Part shown: in pieces, positions 8,359 through 12,328 of the stretch
How the letters are laid out: every line of letters starts with the position of its first letter
Position numbering within the stretch: position 1 is the first letter of the stretch
DNA from: Conidiobolus incongruus B7586
Taxonomy: Eukaryota; Entomophthoromycota; Entomophthoromycetes; Entomophthorales; Conidiobolaceae
Assembly: GCA_000697335.1 (NCBI GenBank)
Contig: JNEM01009374.1
Span: 1 to 12,328, forward strand
Direction of reading: 5' to 3'
DNA length: 12,328 nt
Position numbers and translations under genes: made by a program
The notes under the pieces: model-generated
Databases searched by the model: none
Told to the model about the DNA's origin: nothing
Seen by the model: the letters and a program-made list of their open reading frames with translations, nothing else

Positions 8359-8392
8359 AATAAATCAATTTTATAATTCAATAAAGAATAAA
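8359..8392 (+). terminator. Cluster of AATAAA poly(A) signals after SSP-B
   Basis: Three AATAAA hexamers occur at 8359-8364, 8380-8385 and 8387-8392, within 23-56 bases of the stop codon. Chance matches are frequent in such DNA, but the cluster is well placed. Confidence 0.45.
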
Positions 8393-8620
8393 TAATATTA
8401 AAAAGATTTTAATTATTTTATAATTAATTATTGAAATATTTCAAAAATTTATTAAATTAAGCTATCCCTAATATTTTGAATTTTTTTTAACCTTAAACCT
8501 TTGGTTAACGAAGTAACAATAATCTTACAACCAAATCCGCGTTTATAATTCTAAATAATTTTAATATGAATTTTATACATATTAGAGAAATAAAACTTAG
8601 TTTTTCATAAACTAATAACC

Positions 8621-8638
8621 TATATATATATATATATA
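8621..8638. repeat. (TA)9 microsatellite
   Basis: Nine perfect TA units preceded by CC and followed by CT. Confidence 0.95.
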
Positions 8639-8930
8639 CTATTAAAGTTATTTTAAATTAATTCTATATTAATAATATTCCTATACACGATACTAAAAAC
8701 TTTCGGTATGATTTATTAATAAAAAAATTTTTTTAATAGTTGAAAATAGTTGATTTTAGTATTTATATCAGGTAAATTAATATTAATTTATTATGAGATT
8801 ATTATTATTATTATATTCAAATTTTTTTTAAATTATATTAATTTATATTATAATTAAAATTTTTAGAATAATTTAAAATTTTAGAAAAAAATTTTTTTAA
8901 ATTATTAAAATATATTGAATAATAATAAAA

Positions 8931-9446
8931 TTATTGAGAATTTAATAATGCCATTTCAACAGCTGCAGATCCCCAATCCAAACCGTGATTATGTCCAGGA
9001 TCCCCTCCAACCTCGATTCCTGCACGAATTTTAGCTTGATCGTCTGTGAGACAAGTTAAAACTCCAAAAATGACTGGAACTCCAGTATCAAGACCAATAG
9101 TCATCAGTCCTTGAGAGACAGATTCACAAATATATTCAAAATGCATAGTACTTCCCTTGATGAGGACTCCAATCGCAATTACAGCATCGTAAGGTCTCTT
9201 CCCAGCTGTACTCTTGCTCTTCTGAATGAGTGACTTACAAGCGAATGGAAGTTCAAAAGATCCTGGAACAGTTTCAAACTCAATGTTTTCTTCCTTGACG
9301 CCGTGTTCTCTTAACTTAGTTACGGCACCCAATACTAATTCCGAAATGATTTCTTTGTTCCATCTGGCATGTACGATCAGAACTCGTAACTTTGAACCAT
9401 CTAATTTTTTTTCAAGTTGGGGTAATCCTTTTTTAAATTGAGACAT
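8931..9446 (-). CDS. RIB4: 6,7-dimethyl-8-ribityllumazine synthase (riboflavin biosynthesis)
   Basis: The enzyme condenses 5-amino-6-ribitylaminouracil with 3,4-dihydroxy-2-butanone 4-phosphate to 6,7-dimethyl-8-ribityllumazine, the step before riboflavin synthase. It is cytosolic and oligomeric. The protein has 171 residues, close to yeast Rib4. Motifs in order: HARWN (26-30), where Trp29 takes the place of the aromatic ring-stacking residue (Phe22 in Bacillus subtilis); VPGSFELP (60-67), substrate loop; [15 protein letters not shown] (91-105), phosphate-binding loop with His102 matching catalytic His88; and RAG (141-143), whose Arg141 matches phosphate-contacting Arg127. The end [18 protein letters not shown] carries the short insertion typical of fungal forms. 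All key residues are present and the frame is unbroken. The start at 9446 gives the expected N-terminal length, and TATAAA lies 49 bases upstream. It is divergent from the lipase gene and convergent with SSP-B. Confidence 0.97.
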   Translation of the reverse strand: MSQFKKGLPQLEKKLDGSKLRVLIVHARWNKEIISELVLGAVTKLREHGVKEENIEFETVPGSFELPFACKSLIQKSKSTAGKRPYDAVIAIGVLIKGSTMHFEYICESVSQGLMTIGLDTGVPVIFGVLTCLTDDQAKIRAGIEVGGDPGHNHGLDWGSAAVEMALLNSQ

Positions 9447-9489
9447 TTTTTATTGTTTTGCAGTATTTTGTTACTGGAATTAATTGTAA

Positions 9490-9495
9490 TTTATA
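9490..9495 (-). promoter_or_regulatory. RIB4 TATA box
   Basis: TATAAA on the minus strand has its upstream end 49 bases before the RIB4 ATG, in line with the spacing seen at the other three genes of the window. Confidence 0.5.
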
Positions 9496-10109
9496 GACTT
9501 GAAGTAGTAGATGATGGTATTATGGGATTTTGACTAAATAGGATTAAAGTAATCTAATAAAATATTAGTTTTTTTTGTCTTATATTGAAACATATAAAAT
9601 TATTCCAAATTATTTGGGTAATTATGAATATTAATAACAAATAAAATATGAGATATATTTCTATTAATAGTAATATATAATTCTAAACTAAATTTCAATT
9701 TTTTTTGAAATCAAATATTTTGGATATAATTTATCCAACTCTGCCCAACTCAAATTGATTCGATTACAATGATTTTTCTAAAACTTGGCCAAGAAATAGA
9801 AGTCTTAAGTAAAAATTTCAATTTAGAATAAATATAACATATTTTATCAATTCAATCATAAAATAATAATTCTTAATTTTATTGTATTGGTACTATCAGT
9901 TTCATTTTAAAAATAACTATTAGTAATTAAAAATGCTTTCAAAAATCCAAATACCTTTTAAATCATCATTTTTAAACACTGTCTTGTTTTTATATTATTG
10001 ACATTAAATAATTTATCCAAATCCAATATATTTTTGATTTTATATTTAATCCTTCATATTTTTTAAAAAATAATTGCAAATATATACAAATTTTTAAATT
10101 TGAAATCAC

Positions 10110-10133
10110 AATAATAATAATAATAATAATAAT
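10110..10133. repeat. (AAT)8 microsatellite
   Basis: Eight perfect AAT units, about 290 bases upstream of the lipase start codon. Confidence 0.95.
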
Positions 10134-10350
10134 TTTTTAAACAAATTCAAAAAATATATATTTATCAATAAATCAATTATTATTATATTAAGTAGATATT
10201 AAAAAAAATTAAATATTAATTTTTATAAAACAAATTTACATCATTATGAAATCTTATTGGCTTGATTATTAATTCTCACATGTTCCCGAAAATTACATTA
10301 TATTTCAAATTAATTAATTACCCATAAAAATTTTAATATCTTAATTTCAA

Positions 10351-10357
10351 TATAAAA
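10351..10357 (+). promoter_or_regulatory. Lipase gene TATA box
   Basis: TATAAAA starts 70 bases before the ATG at 10421. It lies just before an in-frame TTG at 10358. This supports reading the 10358-10420 stretch as untranslated leader and not as coding. Confidence 0.5.
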
Positions 10358-10420
10358 TTGTTTCAAGTCACTATTTTAAATATATTTATAAAAATATATT
10401 ATTATTTATTATTAATCAAA

Positions 10421-11416
10421 ATGTCATTTTACAATTCCCACCTATTTCAAATCTTTCTCCATCCAATTTGGACTTTACTCAATTTGACAGTGAGTGATAA
10501 AACTTTCGGTAGAGGACAATTACCCAAGAAGGACTACGAATTACAATTGGAGAAAGAGAACAAATTCAAAGGGGAGTTCAAGTTGCAGTACGGAAAAGGC
10601 GCTCTCAGACAAGGAGTGTATTATCAGACTTGGTTTGACAGTAATAAGTTTGAGCAGCCTAAAGGTGATTTAATATTCATTCATGGTTATGGGGATGCAG
10701 GGTGTAGGTTCGCTAAGCATGTTCACCACTATTTGGAGCGAGGATTGCGTGTCCATGCCGTAGATTTGCCAGGCCACGGTCGTAGCGACGGTATTCACGC
10801 CGCACTCCCAACTATGACGTTGATTCTCGAAGCAATCGACACCGTCGTCAATGACATTCTCACCAAATACAATCTCCAAACCCTCCTAATCTCAGGTGGA
10901 TCCCTAGGAGGTCTCGTTAGCAGTCTTTACAGTATCTCCCACCCCGAAAAAATCTCAGGCATGTGTCTCGTATGTCCTGCTGTAGACATTGCAGAATCTG
11001 TCCAACCTTCCCAATTTGTCATCATGTTGGGAAAAATTGTCAACTTTTTATTCCCTAATCTCATAGCTCTACCCAGAATCACTGGCCTCGTGTCAGCAGA
11101 TCCCCAAGTGGAAATCTTGTGGAATGAAGATCCTATTACGTACAAGTACGGTGTCCGTATCTCTACAGGTCTTACTATCAAAGCAGCAACGGAATACTTG
11201 ATTCAAAATTTTGAGAAAGTTAAGGTACCTACAGTAATTCAAATTGGGAAATTGGATCGTGTGGTAAGGTGGGAAGCTTGTCAAATCATGTATGACTCTA
11301 TCTCCAGCATCGATAAAAAGATTATATTCTACGATTGCGAGCATGATATGTTTCACAATGAGAGTGCTCCAAAAGTATTTGACGATGGTATTACTTGGTT
11401 GTTAGAACATTGTTAA
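10421..11416 (+). CDS. YJU3: Monoacylglycerol lipase (Yju3/MGLL type), alpha/beta hydrolase
   Basis: The enzyme hydrolyses monoacylglycerols to glycerol and fatty acid; the yeast relative Yju3 acts at lipid droplets and membranes. The 331-residue protein shows the fold in order: HGYGD (88-92) for the oxyanion hole; DLPGHGRSDG (115-124); the nucleophile elbow GGSLGG with Ser161; a cap region at about 185-250; GKLDRVV with Asp279; and EHDMFHNE with His308. The catalytic triad Ser-Asp-His is complete. It is slightly longer than yeast (313) and human (303) enzymes because of an N-terminal part whose residues 8-22 (LFQIFLHPIWTLLNL) are hydrophobic and may attach it to a membrane or lipid droplet. 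The start is the ATG at 10421, which follows an A-rich leader (CAAA) and a TATA box 70 bases upstream; the frame runs farther 5' but only through a TTG and AT-rich codons. No intron is visible. Orthology to YJU3 is inferred from motifs and length; a related lysophospholipase is the main alternative. Confidence 0.92.
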   Translation: MSFYNSHLFQIFLHPIWTLLNLTVSDKTFGRGQLPKKDYELQLEKENKFKGEFKLQYGKGALRQGVYYQTWFDSNKFEQPKGDLIFIHGYGDAGCRFAKHVHHYLERGLRVHAVDLPGHGRSDGIHAALPTMTLILEAIDTVVNDILTKYNLQTLLISGGSLGGLVSSLYSISHPEKISGMCLVCPAVDIAESVQPSQFVIMLGKIVNFLFPNLIALPRITGLVSADPQVEILWNEDPITYKYGVRISTGLTIKAATEYLIQNFEKVKVPTVIQIGKLDRVVRWEACQIMYDSISSIDKKIIFYDCEHDMFHNESAPKVFDDGITWLLEHC

Positions 11417-11478
11417 CTTTGAACAATTTAATTTTGATTAATAATATTAATTATCAATTGCTAATCAATTAATTCCGG

Positions 11479-11484
11479 AATAAA
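11479..11484 (+). terminator. Poly(A) signal candidate for the lipase gene
   Basis: AATAAA occurs 62 bases past the stop codon, just after a GC-richer TTCCGG. Support is positional only. Confidence 0.35.
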
Positions 11485-12243
11485 TTTATTTTATATAATG
11501 TATACTACTCTAATTTAAAAGTATTTAATCATATTTCAATAAATATGAATATTATATAAAACCCACTCATTAATTTAAAATTTATTTTAGGTAAAATATT
11601 TCAAAAAAAATTAATAATATTATTACTTTAATATGCAAAAATAAAAAAATTTTATTTTATTATATTTATAATATTGCATTTTAAATGAATTGATTATTAA
11701 AAGTGTTTTATTTATAAAATCAAAATTTATATTACAAGATATAATTCAAATTTAAAAATTATATTAATAAATAATTTTTAATTAATTATAATAAAATAAT
11801 CGTTAATAAACATGATATTTTGAAATTTTTAAATATCTACTAAATTTTATTTACTATAATATATATTTTAATATAATTTATATTCTAAAATTTCAATAAT
11901 TAGAGTGATTATATTAATATTAATTTTTTATTTATTCAATTATATTAATAATTAATTATTTAAAATTATTGCAAATCATTCTTTATTAAACAAATTATAG
12001 AAAATTCAAATTATATTTATTAATATTATATTATAATGATATCTAAAAAAATTTTCTTTAATAATTTTTTATTTAAATTATAATTGATATATATATTCGT
12101 TTATAAAATTTCATTTGATATTTTTTAAACATTTATTTTAATAAAATTTAAAAACTTTAAAATAATATGATTTTTAATATTATATATATTCCTTTTTAAT
12201 TTATTATAATTATATAGAATTAATAATAATTACTTAATATTTT

Positions 12244-12267
12244 TATATTATATTATATTATATTATA
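12244..12267. repeat. (TATAT) pentanucleotide repeat, nearly five copies
   Basis: Four perfect TATAT units and four bases of a fifth, in tandem. Confidence 0.9.
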
Positions 12268-12328
12268 ATAACTATTTTTAGAAAAAATTAAAATTTAATA
12301 TAGAAAATATAAATACAAAAATTATATA

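Larger units (their letters stand above)
8337..8930. other. Convergent 3' intergenic region between SSP-B and RIB4
   Basis: This holds the 3' flanks of two genes transcribed toward each other. Apart from the AATAAA cluster and simple repeats (TA run at 8621-8638, ATT run at about 8798-8815) I see nothing. Confidence 0.6.
9447..10420. other. Divergent promoter region shared by RIB4 and the lipase gene
   Basis: The 974 bases between the two start codons are AT-rich. They hold a TATA box at each end and an (AAT)8 repeat. At 9688-9777 the minus strand is open for 29 codons with protein-like residues (LSWAELDKLYPKYLISKK), but without an ATG and flanked by stops; I regard it as a possible old relic or chance. 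No other gene is visible. Confidence 0.55.
11417..12328. other. AT-rich terminal region, no gene seen
   Basis: After the lipase 3' flank the DNA is almost pure A/T with simple repeats. No frame looks coding and no RNA gene is visible. Confidence 0.65.

Noticed and set aside
10358-10420. N-terminal extension of the lipase from a TTG
   Set aside because: TTG is not an expected eukaryotic start here, the codons are purely AT-rich, and the TATA box sits immediately before it; the ATG at 10421 is better.

Overview
The window is nuclear DNA of an extremely AT-rich eukaryote, most likely a fungus. It has long stretches of almost pure A/T with microsatellites. The few genes stand out as short islands with clearly more G+C. 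Two enzymes identify the lineage best: a 171-residue riboflavin-pathway lumazine synthase with the fungal layout (animals lack it, plant forms carry a plastid leader), and a monoacylglycerol lipase of the yeast Yju3/animal MGLL type. All genes appear intronless and every intact gene ends in TAA. I cannot name the species; an AT-rich yeast or an early-diverging fungus would both fit.

Layout. Bases 1-404 are the 3' end of a mariner-family DNA transposon: the C-terminal part of a DD34D transposase plus a candidate terminal inverted repeat. About 2.6 kb of AT-rich DNA follows. At 2991-3371 (minus) lies a gene for a small, secreted, acidic, cysteine-free protein (called SSP-A here). Its TATA box sits in the loop of a perfect 10-bp inverted repeat. 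At 4528-4865 (minus) lies a decayed gene that matches SSP-A at fixed positions and is probably a tandem paralogue that has died. At 6231-6419 (minus) there is a second, unidentified coding-like relic. At 8016-8336 (plus) is a second small secreted protein gene (SSP-B), with an RR site that a Kex2-type protease could cut and a cluster of TTTCAA/TTGAAA motifs before its TATA box. The window ends with two housekeeping genes transcribed away from each other, RIB4 (minus, 8931-9446) and the monoacylglycerol lipase (plus, 10421-11416), which share a 974-bp divergent intergenic region, and then 0.9 kb of A/T.

How the parts relate. RIB4 acts in riboflavin synthesis and the lipase in lipid-droplet or membrane glycerolipid turnover; nothing suggests a shared pathway. 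The left two thirds looks like a gene-sparse, repeat-rich compartment holding fast-evolving secreted-protein genes (one live pair member, one dead, one unrelated) and a transposon. The right third is conserved core metabolism. All four intact genes have a recognisable TATA box whose upstream end lies 49-70 bases before the ATG, which helps choose starts and supports the two unknown genes as real.

The most interesting part is the SSP-A/pseudogene pair: an apparently undescribed family of small secreted proteins with a conserved signal peptide, a short helical core and an acidic Ala/Ser/Pro-rich tail.
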